This document shows positions 6,433-16,134 of a DNA stretch of 37,615 nt, in pieces; the first letter of the stretch is position 1, and each line of letters starts with the position of its first letter. The notes beneath the pieces are model-generated. The model saw nothing but the letters and a program-made list of their open reading frames with translations, did no database searches and was not told the DNA's origin. Location: positions 1 to 37,615 of IMG/VR virus record IMGVR_UViG_3300044655_000631. One strand, given 5' to 3'. This DNA is from a virus. The position numbers were made by a program, and so were the translations under genes.

Positions 6433-7956
6433 CTATCCCCAGAGCGTTAGCGTTGCGCGGTTTTTTGAATAATCTGATTCAATACCAATAATTTTAAATA
6501 GTTTACCAGAATTTAAGCCAAAACGATTCATTGTTATGTTTACAATATTATTTAAATCAGGCAACGTGGTTGTTAAATCAAGCGCAATGGTTACTGTGTA
6601 CAAATCGCGGCTTGTTTTGTACAAATTAAGCAATCTGGTTGCTTCAGTTTGAGCTGCTGTAGCATCAACCAGTAAAGATTCTTTTTCAATTGTAGGCGCA
6701 AGTGTATATTGTGTTTTTATGGCCGTATCTTCTGCTGATTTTGTTAATGCAGGCAAAGACAAAACACTTCTACGCGCTGCGGTAACTGCACCAGCTAGGT
6801 CAAAATCTTGCACGCTGTAATTTTTTTGATACGTTAAATTAACACGCCATGCTGGAATGCCTTTGTCGGTGTCATTGGTTCGACCATGCTCGATGTTTAA
6901 AATGTTATTTATATCAATTTCAAGTGTTGCGCTACCCGTTGGCGCAGTAAATAAACCCATGCGCAATACGCCAAGCGCATCAAATCCAAAGTAAGCGCCA
7001 ATCGATTGAGCCACTTTATCCATTGCCACCATCGCTGAATCTGCGCCATCAATCCAAATTCCAATAACACTATTATTTGCCGTGTCTAATGCGGTGACAT
7101 CGCTTGCGCTAATATCACCCGATGCAATGCCTGCCTTTAACGCCATCGCTTTTAAAACTTGCGCCACTGTGCGATTAGATGATGCCGCGCCTTGTGTTGC
7201 ATCACATGTTAATAATCCCGTTGGCACAGAACCAACGCGAATATAACCAAGTGCTAAACAAGTAGTATATTTTCCCGACGGTGGATTATGTGCTTCAAGA
7301 TCAGAAACATTTGGCTCATCAGCGTGAAACGTTAACGCAATACCTTTATCGTAAACATTGCTAACTGCTGCTATTGCACCATCATTAATTTGATACGTTA
7401 ATTTTGAACTGTTTACCATGATTGGCGCAATATTAAACACCTGCCCATACAATAATGGCTTAGGTGATTTTGCAATATCAGAAACACCTTCAACACCATT
7501 TGGTAAAGTATTGTTGCCAGCATAAAGCGTAGTTTGCAAAGGCATATCAACAATGGCGAGTTTATCCCGTGCTAATATCGTTACTTTTGAAAATGTAAAC
7601 TCTACCTGCTCCATTGTGCCATTTAAAATAGTTATAAATGCAGAATAAGCGTCACCTTCATTTCCGATTTTAATAACAAGCGAACGCCCATCAAACGAAT
7701 ATTTTAAAATTGAATCCAAACCACCATCGACGTTTGATAATTCAACCGCGCCATAATTTACACGGCTTGCTCCGCTTGTTGTTCCGTTGCTGTAAAGTGA
7801 TCTGCTAATTGATGCTGGATTGGTTATTCTATCATCATAAAATGTATTAGCAGGCGTGTCAGTAGGTTTTGTTGTGTAAGGCTTTGACGCATAACGCAGC
7901 ACGGTTGTCGTGCCTGCTGCGTCAATGGCTGCTGTAATTTCTACAATATAAATCAT
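6433..7956 (-). CDS. Tail hub / baseplate-type protein, 507 aa
   Basis: This gene is the first after the tape measure gene and overlaps it by ATGA. The N-terminal half contains FYDDRITNPASISRSLYSNG and YGAVELSNVDGGLDSIL. The middle carries AVAAMDK-like helices around a GYIRVGS unit. The C-terminus ends in GIESDYSKNRATLTLW, typical of the final beta domain of hub proteins. Location and length fit a siphovirus central hub that closes the tail tube and binds the fibres. No enzymatic motif was seen. Confidence 0.65.
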   Translation of the reverse strand: MIYIVEITAAIDAAGTTTVLRYASKPYTTKPTDTPANTFYDDRITNPASISRSLYSNGTTSGASRVNYGAVELSNVDGGLDSILKYSFDGRSLVIKIGNEGDAYSAFITILNGTMEQVEFTFSKVTILARDKLAIVDMPLQTTLYAGNNTLPNGVEGVSDIAKSPKPLLYGQVFNIAPIMVNSSKLTYQINDGAIAAVSNVYDKGIALTFHADEPNVSDLEAHNPPSGKYTTCLALGYIRVGSVPTGLLTCDATQGAASSNRTVAQVLKAMALKAGIASGDISASDVTALDTANNSVIGIWIDGADSAMVAMDKVAQSIGAYFGFDALGVLRMGLFTAPTGSATLEIDINNILNIEHGRTNDTDKGIPAWRVNLTYQKNYSVQDFDLAGAVTAARRSVLSLPALTKSAEDTAIKTQYTLAPTIEKESLLVDATAAQTEATRLLNLYKTSRDLYTVTIALDLTTTLPDLNNIVNITMNRFGLNSGKLFKIIGIESDYSKNRATLTLWG

Positions 7957-10900
7957 GCTGCCGCCTCAAGTTTTGCTTTGCGTGATATAGTGCTAAGTTC
8001 TTCTTTCATGCCTTGCATTTCGTTTATCAATGTTACGTTAGCGTTAGATTGTAGATTAACTAATGCTTTCAATTCAATAATTTGCTCTTTTAATAATACG
8101 CTTTGATCGTCAATGGCATTTCCAATTGAATCAAATAAGCCTGTTGTTTGTTGGTGGCTTGTAACGTTTGCAGGTGATGTGAAGTTAATAAGCTCCGCGC
8201 CTTGTTCACCTACAAGCGACAAGCCACTTGCCATATTGCCATTGGCGTAAGCCTTATATCCAACAGAATTTAAGTAATATTGCATAGCGTAAGTATCGGT
8301 ATAATCTCCACTATAACCAGCTTGCACCGCTATATTTTCCAAATTAACTAAACTTTGAGCATCATTATTAAAACTATATGTTTTATTATTTGCCGCGTCT
8401 GCCATAGCTTGAATTGCTGAGTTGGTTTCTATTACAGCATTTGATATTTTTGCAACACTTTCTATTGCAATACTTGTTGTCGCTTTTATTGCGTCAAGCT
8501 GCGCATCAGTGCTATTTTTTCCAACTAATATTGCTGCTTCAGCGGCTGCTTTTGCTGCTGCTTGTGCCGCCTCTGATATAACATACTCGTCATAATTGCC
8601 TTGATAATTAGGATCGTTCATTGCTGCGGTTTCGCGTCTTGCTACTTCGCTTGCTGCTAAAACGGCTTCTGCCGCTGCTTTATCGCGTGCCGCTTTTTCT
8701 TCATCGGCTTTTATTAAATTTGCCGTATTATCAGCAGCAATCTGGTTCAATTCCGTTTGCTTGTTTTCAATTTCAGTTTTAATTGTATTATCTACAGCGG
8801 TTACTTTTGCAACTTGCAGCGTGTAATTAGCCATTGCTTTAGAAAAGTTATTAACCGCTGTTGATAATAATGCAATGCTACTATCAACATCCGTTGTTTT
8901 TTCTTTTACGCCAAGCAAATTCACGTTTGCTTTTTCAGCTTCAGCCAATTGCTTATTCATTATTTCAATTTGTCTATCTGCCGCGCTCATGCCTTTTTCT
9001 AATGCTTTTAACACAGATACATAATCGGCTTGATAAGCGTCACCAGTAGCGTTATATTTTAAAGATGCCTCTAAAAACGCTTTTGAAACTTCTGGCAATG
9101 ACGCTAACGCGCTTTCTGTTCCTTGTGCGGCTTTTATTGCTGTTTCTTCAAATGATTTCTTAGCTGCATTATAAATTTCTTGTGGTGTTGCTTGTGGCTT
9201 GCCAACACTCATTAGTTGATCGTAATACGTTCTTAAACCTTGACCTAACGTGACAAATTTATCGCGCATTGCGGTTAAGTTTTTGTAGGCTGTTTCAAGC
9301 GCAGTGGTTGTGCTTGTTAATTCCGCGCCAGCGTCAGATAACTTATTTAATGCTGTTGTGTATTTGCGCGTTAAATCATCCATGCCTTGCATAGATTTTT
9401 CACGCTCTAAACGCAACGCTTCTTCTTTTGCCACTGGATTTTGTTCGCCTAACTTTTTATAAATGGCAATGCGATAATCTTCATAGGTTGAAATGGTTGC
9501 TTTTATGGCTTTTGTGCGTTCTTTTACAATATCCGCATAATCTTCTGCTGCGCTTGCAAATTCGCTTGCCATGCCTAATGCTGTGGCATAAATAGCTTTG
9601 CCTGTATCGCTTGTGTCATTTTTTAAAACATCTAGTAATTTTCTATATGATGTTTTTGATTCTTCAGCATTTGAAGTCATGACTGGCAGCACTAAGCCAA
9701 GTTGCGTAAACTTATCAGTCAACAAACCTGTTTTATATGCAGATTGTTCTGTTTTAGTTAAATAATTCTCAATATAATCAGTTAACGTACTATCAAATTT
9801 AGATATGCCGCCAGCTACGTTAATTAAATCTTGCGATAAAGTTAAACCTGACGCGCCAATGGCTGACAATCCTGCTTTGATGCTGTTTAATCCGTTAAAC
9901 GCTTCAATAATATCGTCCGCTGTGCCGGGCAATTTTCCAATAATATCGTTAACGTCTGTAAATGCCGATGCTAGTTGAAGTGATTGCGTAACCATTTCAC
10001 GCTCAATATCGCCTTGTTTATTAATAATATCAGTATATTCAATGGCGTTAATACCTAATACTTTTAATTTTGTTTGTGCTGTAGAAATAGCAATTGATAC
10101 GCGGTTTAATGTTTGATAATACCCTTCGCCAATTTGTTGAAAATCTGCATAAGAATAATTAGCAATTATTGCCATTAAATCAGCTTGTTTTGATAATGCG
10201 CCATTAATAATTTCAGTATTAGCTGCTGCATCTTTTCCAAGCGGCATTTTACCCAAATCAATTTCAAATGATTTTAATTTTTCTAATGCTACTGCGCCAA
10301 AATCTCCCGCTAATGAAACAACATTTTCTTGTATTTTTCCAAGTGAGTAAGCAATTGACGCACTTATTTCATCATTTAATGGCGACCATTTTGTTGATAT
10401 GTATTGTTTTGTTGACGCGCCAATTCCTAAAAAACCGCTTGATGTTTTAGTAACAAGTGTTTGTAAATAATTACGCCCCGCAATAATTCCACTTTCAACA
10501 ATGTTGCCTAATGTATCTTTTACAAACTTAATGCCACTACCAGCAAATTCTTTTGTAGTTGTGGTTGTCATAAAGAAACCACTTGTTGACGTACCTAAGC
10601 CAAGTGATGAAATATCAATGCCATAATTTTTTGCAATTGAATTTGCAACGCCTTTCATTGAATAAGATAAAACCTCAAGACTTCTAGCCATGCCTTTTGT
10701 GTAATCTAAATCCGCACTAGAATTTGAACTAATTGTATCAAGCGCATCAAGAATTGAATTAGACATTTCATCACTGCCTAATACTGTTCCACCTTGTGAC
10801 GATTTATATTTATCTGTTTCTTTTGTAATGTAATCCGCGCCTGTCATTGTGGCGGCTGCCGAATTTCCGCTACCACCAGCCATTGCACCAATAGCGACCA

Positions 10901-13313
10901 TGAATGCAAGCATCATTGCACCGCGCGCTAATCCTGTATATGGGTCACCTTGTGACGCATCGGCAACAGCTTTAGTTGCTGACGCACCCGCCCCTGCTGT
11001 ATCTGCTGTAATTCCAATTGTTGAACTGGTTACTTTTGCAGTTGTTTTTGCGGTTTCGCCAAATAAATACATGGCAACAGTTTTTCCCATGTCTGCAATT
11101 TGTTTTGACATTGACATAGCAGATTGAACCATCTCAAACGCGCGGAAAACTTTAGTTGCTGCTCCTAATACTTGATAGCCAGTTGTGCCTTTTTTGAAGA
11201 AACCTTGAGCCGCTGCCGCCATATCACCGTATGATTTAACTTGCAGTTGTGATTGTTTTTGACTTGCTGTTGCAATGGCTTTATCGGCTTTAGCTTGATC
11301 GCCTTTACCGTCATTTAACTTTTGAATCTCAAATAATTGATTTTGTAATCCATCCGTAATGGCCGCTTGTGATTTTTCATAAGATGCAAGCGCAACACCT
11401 AAGCCACCCACTGCACCTCCAACACTTCCAAACGCATCAGCAAGCCCTGTAGCGGCTTCTTTTGCTGTTTCAAAGTTAGCTGTCAATATATCCATTTGTG
11501 CGCTTGCCGCTGTGTTAGCGGCTGTCTGAGCATCACTAATGGCTTTAATCGATGCTAACTTATCATCATTGTATTTTTGTTCAGCGTCAGATTTTGCTTT
11601 AATATCAGATTGCGTTGATGTTTCTGCTAATACTGCTTTATCTGTTTGCAATCCTGCAATTTCAGTTTTTAAGCGTAATTGTTCAGCCAGCGTTAAATTG
11701 TATTTTCCCGCGTTATCTAATTCTGCCTGAGCCGCTGCAATTTTAGCGTCAATCGTTTCAGCACTTTGATTAGTTAATGAATCGCGGATTTCTTTTTCTT
11801 TAGACAATAATAAATTGGTCGCAGATTGTGATTCATTTAATACGCGTGATTTTTCTTCATAAGTTTTTGCTGATTCATACTCAATAGCCGCTTTATCTGA
11901 TATAGATACGCGCTCTGCTTCAAGTGCTGCAATCTTGGTTTGTTGTTGCGCTGCAAATAGTTTGCCTGCGTTTTCCGCTGACGCTACCTGTGCATTAAGC
12001 TGTTCATTAAAATAACGCTCTGCCTCTGCTAAATCTTTAGTGGCTTTTGCTGCTTCTTTTTTAGCCGCTGATTCTTCTTTAGTTAATTTTGTTTGTGCTG
12101 CGGTTATATCTTTATGAAAGTATTTTTGATGAATCTGCTCTTTCATTGATGCAGTAACTTCACCATAAGTATCTTTAGCTTCTTTTAATGCTTGGTTTTC
12201 TTGCTGCGTGGCTGTTCCAAATTCTTTAACTCTTTTAATTTCTAAATCTCTTAAACGTATGGTTTCGTCTTGTGATTTTTGAATATTTTTATCATTTTTA
12301 ATTTTTTCTGTTGTGGTTGACGCTTCAGCATCAGCAAGTTGTTTTTGTCTTTTTAATTGGTCAAGCATAATTTGCTGCTGCATATAAGATTCATTAGCTG
12401 CTGCATAAGACGCACTATTTTTATTTTCTGGTATGTTTTTCTTAGCCGCTGCAACACTAACTTCTAAATCTGCAATTTGCTTTCCGACACTTGTTCCAAA
12501 ACGTTCTGTTAAATAATCTATTGATTTAATCATGCCAGAAACAATATTTCCCAATATTCCACTGGCTTTATCGTTAAGCAAAACGTCCTCAAAATTATGC
12601 CAAGCCTCACCAAGCATATCTACTTTGCCGCCTAGCGTTTGCATTTTGTTTGCGCTTGCGTCTACCGCGCTACTACCCATCGCATGTATTAAATCTTCAA
12701 TAACTGGTCGTGTTATTTTCCCCGCCTCCATCATTTTTAAAACTTCTGATGTTGTTTTTCCAGTTACTTGTGAAAGTAACGAATAAATAGGAATCCCGCG
12801 CTCAATAATTGAATTTGCATCTTCTGCTTGAAGTTTGTTTTTTGCATAAGCTTGACCTAATTGGCGAATAATCCCAGACAACGTATCTGAATCGCCACCA
12901 ACCTTAGACGTAATATTTGTTAAATCTCTCATAACTTGAATTGTTGGTTCAATACCAAAATTCTTTAGCATCATGTAAGACTTTGTAATTTCTTGAAGTG
13001 ATTGTGGTGTTTCGCGTGAAATCTTTTGAATATCTGCCATTGCTTTAGCAGCCATTACTGAGCCTCCTGTAACAGATAGCAATTGCGCCCGCATATTTTC
13101 AAATTCAATATTTATTTTTAAAATATCTCTAGCAAGTGAAGCAATGCTAATACCAGCCAATGCGCTGCCTGCTATTTTTGCAACGCTACCTAAACTACTC
13201 AACGCACGTTCACTGCGTCCAGTGGCTTGTTCCATTGCCGTTAAATTGCGCGTGGCTGTTACTGCACTGGTCGAATCAACTGCAACTTGAATAGAATAGG
13301 TATCGGTGGTCAT
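7953..13313 (-). CDS. Tape measure protein, 1786 aa
   Basis: This protein sets tail length and acts in DNA ejection. Residues about 55-235 match the tape measure N-terminal domain (NIEFENMRAQLLSVTGG, then SIIERGIPIYSLLSQVTGKT, then VLKMMEAGKITRPVIEDL). Long Ala/Lys/Glu coiled coils cover about 280-620. A Gly/Ala-rich hydrophobic segment lies near 800-830 (GAMMLAFMVAIGAMAGG). Near 1704-1720 the common GLSLVGEQGAELINF element appears. At the usual 0.15 nm per residue, the tail would be roughly 270 nm. It follows the frameshifted chaperones, the standard order. No peptidase or transglycosylase motif was found. Confidence 0.93.
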   Translation of the reverse strand: MTTDTYSIQVAVDSTSAVTATRNLTAMEQATGRSERALSSLGSVAKIAGSALAGISIASLARDILKINIEFENMRAQLLSVTGGSVMAAKAMADIQKISRETPQSLQEITKSYMMLKNFGIEPTIQVMRDLTNITSKVGGDSDTLSGIIRQLGQAYAKNKLQAEDANSIIERGIPIYSLLSQVTGKTTSEVLKMMEAGKITRPVIEDLIHAMGSSAVDASANKMQTLGGKVDMLGEAWHNFEDVLLNDKASGILGNIVSGMIKSIDYLTERFGTSVGKQIADLEVSVAAAKKNIPENKNSASYAAANESYMQQQIMLDQLKRQKQLADAEASTTTEKIKNDKNIQKSQDETIRLRDLEIKRVKEFGTATQQENQALKEAKDTYGEVTASMKEQIHQKYFHKDITAAQTKLTKEESAAKKEAAKATKDLAEAERYFNEQLNAQVASAENAGKLFAAQQQTKIAALEAERVSISDKAAIEYESAKTYEEKSRVLNESQSATNLLLSKEKEIRDSLTNQSAETIDAKIAAAQAELDNAGKYNLTLAEQLRLKTEIAGLQTDKAVLAETSTQSDIKAKSDAEQKYNDDKLASIKAISDAQTAANTAASAQMDILTANFETAKEAATGLADAFGSVGGAVGGLGVALASYEKSQAAITDGLQNQLFEIQKLNDGKGDQAKADKAIATASQKQSQLQVKSYGDMAAAAQGFFKKGTTGYQVLGAATKVFRAFEMVQSAMSMSKQIADMGKTVAMYLFGETAKTTAKVTSSTIGITADTAGAGASATKAVADASQGDPYTGLARGAMMLAFMVAIGAMAGGSGNSAAATMTGADYITKETDKYKSSQGGTVLGSDEMSNSILDALDTISSNSSADLDYTKGMARSLEVLSYSMKGVANSIAKNYGIDISSLGLGTSTSGFFMTTTTTKEFAGSGIKFVKDTLGNIVESGIIAGRNYLQTLVTKTSSGFLGIGASTKQYISTKWSPLNDEISASIAYSLGKIQENVVSLAGDFGAVALEKLKSFEIDLGKMPLGKDAAANTEIINGALSKQADLMAIIANYSYADFQQIGEGYYQTLNRVSIAISTAQTKLKVLGINAIEYTDIINKQGDIEREMVTQSLQLASAFTDVNDIIGKLPGTADDIIEAFNGLNSIKAGLSAIGASGLTLSQDLINVAGGISKFDSTLTDYIENYLTKTEQSAYKTGLLTDKFTQLGLVLPVMTSNAEESKTSYRKLLDVLKNDTSDTGKAIYATALGMASEFASAAEDYADIVKERTKAIKATISTYEDYRIAIYKKLGEQNPVAKEEALRLEREKSMQGMDDLTRKYTTALNKLSDAGAELTSTTTALETAYKNLTAMRDKFVTLGQGLRTYYDQLMSVGKPQATPQEIYNAAKKSFEETAIKAAQGTESALASLPEVSKAFLEASLKYNATGDAYQADYVSVLKALEKGMSAADRQIEIMNKQLAEAEKANVNLLGVKEKTTDVDSSIALLSTAVNNFSKAMANYTLQVAKVTAVDNTIKTEIENKQTELNQIAADNTANLIKADEEKAARDKAAAEAVLAASEVARRETAAMNDPNYQGNYDEYVISEAAQAAAKAAAEAAILVGKNSTDAQLDAIKATTSIAIESVAKISNAVIETNSAIQAMADAANNKTYSFNNDAQSLVNLENIAVQAGYSGDYTDTYAMQYYLNSVGYKAYANGNMASGLSLVGEQGAELINFTSPANVTSHQQTTGLFDSIGNAIDDQSVLLKEQIIELKALVNLQSNANVTLINEMQGMKEELSTISRKAKLEAAA

Positions 13314-14082
13314 TTTGTTTTGCTCCGTTTTGCAATTTGCTCTGCTTGAATATTTAAATAAGCACTATCAAGACGCATAATAGCACTTACTTCTAATGGC
13401 GTTAATTCTATATTGGTCAATCTTGACCATGCGTCAATTTCCACGTAACTAATTGGATTTTGACCAAACCCATTGCTTGAACGTGTTCGACTTAATTCGC
13501 CAAACCACGCCCAGCAGTAGGCGTAATTTTCTGGCATAGACAATGATTTATAATCATCAGGTATCTCATGCCCCATTGCAATAATCGCTTGAGCTTCATC
13601 GCGTAAACTACTGCCATTGTCGTTTGTTTTGCTTAGCTCAAATTCTCGTGTGCCAAACTCGACAATGTCATTGATTAGGCTTTGGTGAAGTTTCCCAAGT
13701 TATTGCTTGCCTCAAATACTTGTTCACGGATTTCGCTGTTGCGTTCCATTAATTTTGTGGCGTTCTCTGGTGAATATTCAAAGTTTGTAATTCCACGCCA
13801 TCCGACAACACGAATTGCTGCTGCGTCAATGCCAAATTGTTCATCATCTTCGATTGTGCGCTCAATTTCTTTTCCGCGTTTAGCCGCTAACTGATCTTGT
13901 GATTTTCTACGGTTTAACGTTTTGCGTACCCAATCTTGTACTTTTGGTGATTGTGAACCAAGCACTGTAATAAATACGCCTGTATCGCCACCGTCAGCTC
14001 TTAAATATTCAAACTCATAAGCGTTTTCTGACGCGCTAACTAAATCTAAATCATCAAATGATAAACCTGTTTTTTTGCTCAT
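13310..14082 (-). CDS. Tail assembly chaperone, -1 frameshift fusion (gpGT-like), 257 aa
   Basis: Translation starts at ATG 14082 and shifts -1 at GGGAAAC (13690-13696). It then continues without a stop through INDIVEFGTREFEL into MGHEIPDDYKSL and ends at 13310. The downstream part (YVEIDAWSRLTNIELTPLEV, then MRLDSAYL) is like the T extension of lambda-type chaperones, which binds the tape measure and tail tube proteins. A separate 88-residue reading from ATG 13576 is possible, but 98 bases would then lack a gene and the fusion frame explains them. The stop overlaps the tape measure start. Confidence 0.85.
13675..14082 (-). CDS. Tail assembly chaperone, unshifted product (gpG-like), 135 aa
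   Basis: ATG 14082 is chosen because AGGAAC lies about ten bases upstream. An in-frame ATG at 14136 would lie in the terminator stem. The protein begins MSKKTGLSFDDLDLVSASEN, has a central TGVFITVLGSQSPKVQDWV and a basic helix, and ends NNLGNFTKA. Together with the shifted fusion it coats the tape measure protein during tail assembly. It is the first gene after the tail tube terminator, consistent with a lower level than the tube protein. Confidence 0.85.
   Translation of the reverse strand: MSKKTGLSFDDLDLVSASENAYEFEYLRADGGDTGVFITVLGSQSPKVQDWVRKTLNRRKSQDQLAAKRGKEIERTIEDDEQFGIDAAAIRVVGWRGITNFEYSPENATKLMERNSEIREQVFEASNNLGNFTKA
13690..13696 (-). promoter_or_regulatory. Programmed -1 ribosomal frameshift site GGGAAAC
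   Basis: On the minus strand the zero frame reads TTG GGA AAC TTC, so the heptamer is G GGA AAC in X XXY YYZ phase. It lies four codons before the zero-frame TAA. A slip of one base back joins the frame that runs unbroken into the downstream chaperone part. Lambda uses GGGAAAG at the same gene junction. Confidence 0.85.
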
Positions 14083-14104
14083 GTTCGTATGTTCCTGTTG
14101 ATTT

Positions 14105-14145
14105 ATAAAAAAATACCCACGCCCGCATGATTGCAAGCGTGGGTA
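14105..14145 (-). terminator. Intrinsic terminator between tail tube and chaperone genes
   Basis: A perfect nine-base stem is formed by TACCCACGC (14114-14122) and GCGTGGGTA (14137-14145) around a 14-base loop. A run of A at 14107-14113 on the plus strand gives a U tract on the minus-strand transcript. It lies just after the tail tube stop and just before the chaperone ribosome site. It would lower expression of chaperone and tape measure relative to the tube protein. Confidence 0.8.
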
Positions 14146-14160
14146 ATTGTAGCACTATTT

Positions 14161-15372
14161 TTAAGCGAGTGAATCTTGAACCATGATTGTTGTCGCTAAA
14201 TTAGCCACTGCACTACCACCCGCTGTATTTTTAAGCGCAGTGAATGGGAATGTGCGAGTTAATCCAGACGCGCCATCGGTTACATCAGCACCGCCAATTT
14301 TAACGCGCGACATGGTAAACGATACAAAATCAGCCGTTGCAGTGCTATCTGTTGTTAATGCCACAATGATAGACACTTCGGTTTCATTGATAAAATAATC
14401 GCGGAATGTTGCATCGGTAAAATAAGCACTAAATGTACCTGTTGCGCCTACAACGCCTTGAAATACGTCTGGGCGTGTTAATGAACCCACTACCGCGTCA
14501 GCTACTGCAATATTGCCGTTAATGTCAAAATCAATTGACGTAACAATGGCAACTGGTGTGCCTGCAACAAGTAACAAGCCATTTACACCAGCAGTTACGC
14601 CACCAGTAGTGATCGCAGTTGGCGAAGTTAAAACTTGTGATGTGCCAGTGGTTACATTTAAGCCGACTAATGGAAAATCAATGGTTGCCATACCGTTTGC
14701 AGGGATTTTAACCTGTGCGTTGGTTTGCATAATGTCAGTATAAACCTCTGACTGCGCAACGTCTGAAAACCAATGTTCAATAGTGTAATAATCCTTTGTT
14801 TGGCTTGTTTCTGGCACATAAGTATATTTGCCGGGAATAGCAACAGTTACACCAGTAACCGATGTTGCATTATCTGCAAGCGCACTACCGTTTAACGTTT
14901 TAACTGTTAATGTGGTTGCTGTTACAGCAGTCACCAATAAGTTTTTATTTAAATTAGCCGCGTTAACGCTGCCTGCTGTAATGCGAACCACGTTACCAAT
15001 TTTAATACCACCAGTTAACGGGTTGCCTGTTTGGAATGTAATCACGCCAGTTGATGCAACAATAGTTACAGCCGCTGCGGTTAACGATGAAATCGCAACA
15101 AAGTCTTTACGCAATACGGATTGCAGAAAGTCTTTATATGTTCCCGCTGATAATTCACCGCTTAATGTACCCGTTGATTGTCTTGAACCATGACGGAAAT
15201 CAGCAACTTGTTGATCTGGGCGAATTTCGTTTGATTGAAATGTCTCTTTAGTCAAGTTGATTGTGCTTGTGACACGTCTTAATTCTTGACCGCCACTGCC
15301 TGAAGCTGCTACGCCTAAGCCTGTTTGTTTTTTGTAAGATACGACTTTTTTAACGCCTTGTGCAATTGTCAT
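14161..15372 (-). CDS. Major tail tube protein, 403 aa
   Basis: The N-terminus MTIAQGVKKVVSYKKQTGLG, then TINLTKETFQSNEIRPDQQV and RHGSRQSTGTLSGELSAG, is the typical opening of the phage tail tube family Phage_tube_2. The middle carries an Ig-like insertion near residues 120-165. The C-terminal half repeats the tube fold (IDFDINGNIAVADAVVGS). AAGAGGTT is the ribosome site. The gene lies between the tail terminator and the chaperones, and an intrinsic terminator follows it, as expected for the most abundant tail protein. Confidence 0.88.
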   Translation of the reverse strand: MTIAQGVKKVVSYKKQTGLGVAASGSGGQELRRVTSTINLTKETFQSNEIRPDQQVADFRHGSRQSTGTLSGELSAGTYKDFLQSVLRKDFVAISSLTAAAVTIVASTGVITFQTGNPLTGGIKIGNVVRITAGSVNAANLNKNLLVTAVTATTLTVKTLNGSALADNATSVTGVTVAIPGKYTYVPETSQTKDYYTIEHWFSDVAQSEVYTDIMQTNAQVKIPANGMATIDFPLVGLNVTTGTSQVLTSPTAITTGGVTAGVNGLLLVAGTPVAIVTSIDFDINGNIAVADAVVGSLTRPDVFQGVVGATGTFSAYFTDATFRDYFINETEVSIIVALTTDSTATADFVSFTMSRVKIGGADVTDGASGLTRTFPFTALKNTAGGSAVANLATTIMVQDSLA

Positions 15373-15383
15373 TTTGTAACCTC

Positions 15384-15791
15384 TTATGGATAAATATCTG
15401 CTGAAAAGTAAATTGATACCGGAATTTTATAAAGCACCCCGTCAATCAATGCCGGTGCAATTGATGGTGTCTTGTCAATAATAACAGTTACACTGCCGTT
15501 TGTTAAACTTGTACCGCGTTTAAAATGATTAACCAGTAAATCAACGCGGGTTGCTGCTGTTTTTGCGCCTACGTTAGCCGGATAACACAATAGCACCTGC
15601 ATAAATCCTTTTACGCGATAATGATTGCCGCCTAATGTTGGGTTCAATGTATCTGCAATCATTAAATTAACTTGCTGATATGCTGTACCAACGACGGGCG
15701 TAAACGGTACGTTTTCCCACGCTGTCGCAAGTGTAGGCGTTAGTGCATTGAGTTTTGTTTCTAATGCGGTACGGATCTCAACTAGTGCCAT
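15384..15791 (-). CDS. Tail terminator protein, DUF4128 type, 135 aa
   Basis: The family signature is visible as TAWENVPFTPVVGTAYQQVN and then LNPTLGGNHYRVKGFMQVLL. The end is IPVSIYFSADIYP. DUF4128 proteins cap the tail tube and join it to the neck. The gene overlaps the upstream HK97 gp10-like gene by 14 bases and precedes the tube gene, the standard order. Confidence 0.85.
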   Translation of the reverse strand: MALVEIRTALETKLNALTPTLATAWENVPFTPVVGTAYQQVNLMIADTLNPTLGGNHYRVKGFMQVLLCYPANVGAKTAATRVDLLVNHFKRGTSLTNGSVTVIIDKTPSIAPALIDGVLYKIPVSIYFSADIYP

Positions 15792-16134
15792 TTAATAACC
15801 CCTCAAAACGTGCAACGTTTACTCTAACCATGCCATTGGGTGATTTTGTGCTGTGTCCATATTCTAATGGCTGAATGTATTGCACGTTATTGGTTAAATA
15901 CACAACACTTCCAGCTCTGCGTGGAATAGTTCTTTGTATTTTCTCATCCGAACCGCTTGCATCTTCACCAGCAAAAGGCGCACCGATTGTGCATTGCCAA
16001 TTATTGCGAGCCCGTCCAGTATCAACTGGTGTATCTTTTCTAATTCCAATAAATACACCAAGCGTTGCCATTCTTATTTGGTCATCAATGCGACCATTAA
16101 CACGCGCCACAATTTGCGACATTGACCCCGTCAT
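15778..16134 (-). CDS. Neck protein, HK97 gp10-like, 118 aa
   Basis: The key family motif is IRKDTPVDTGRARNNWQCTI, with a later VVYLTNNVQYIQPLEYGHST and a final RVNVARFEGLL helix. These proteins connect head to tail. The start overlaps the upstream stop by ATGA. Met5 is an alternative start, but the coupled ATG at 16134 fits the operon pattern better. Confidence 0.85.
   Translation of the reverse strand: MTGSMSQIVARVNGRIDDQIRMATLGVFIGIRKDTPVDTGRARNNWQCTIGAPFAGEDASGSDEKIQRTIPRRAGSVVYLTNNVQYIQPLEYGHSTKSPNGMVRVNVARFEGLLNGTS

Noticed and set aside
10849-11127. Plus-strand open frames inside the tape measure and tail tube genes
   Set aside because: They are antisense readings of Ala/Thr-rich coding sequence, lack ribosome sites and overlap well-supported genes.
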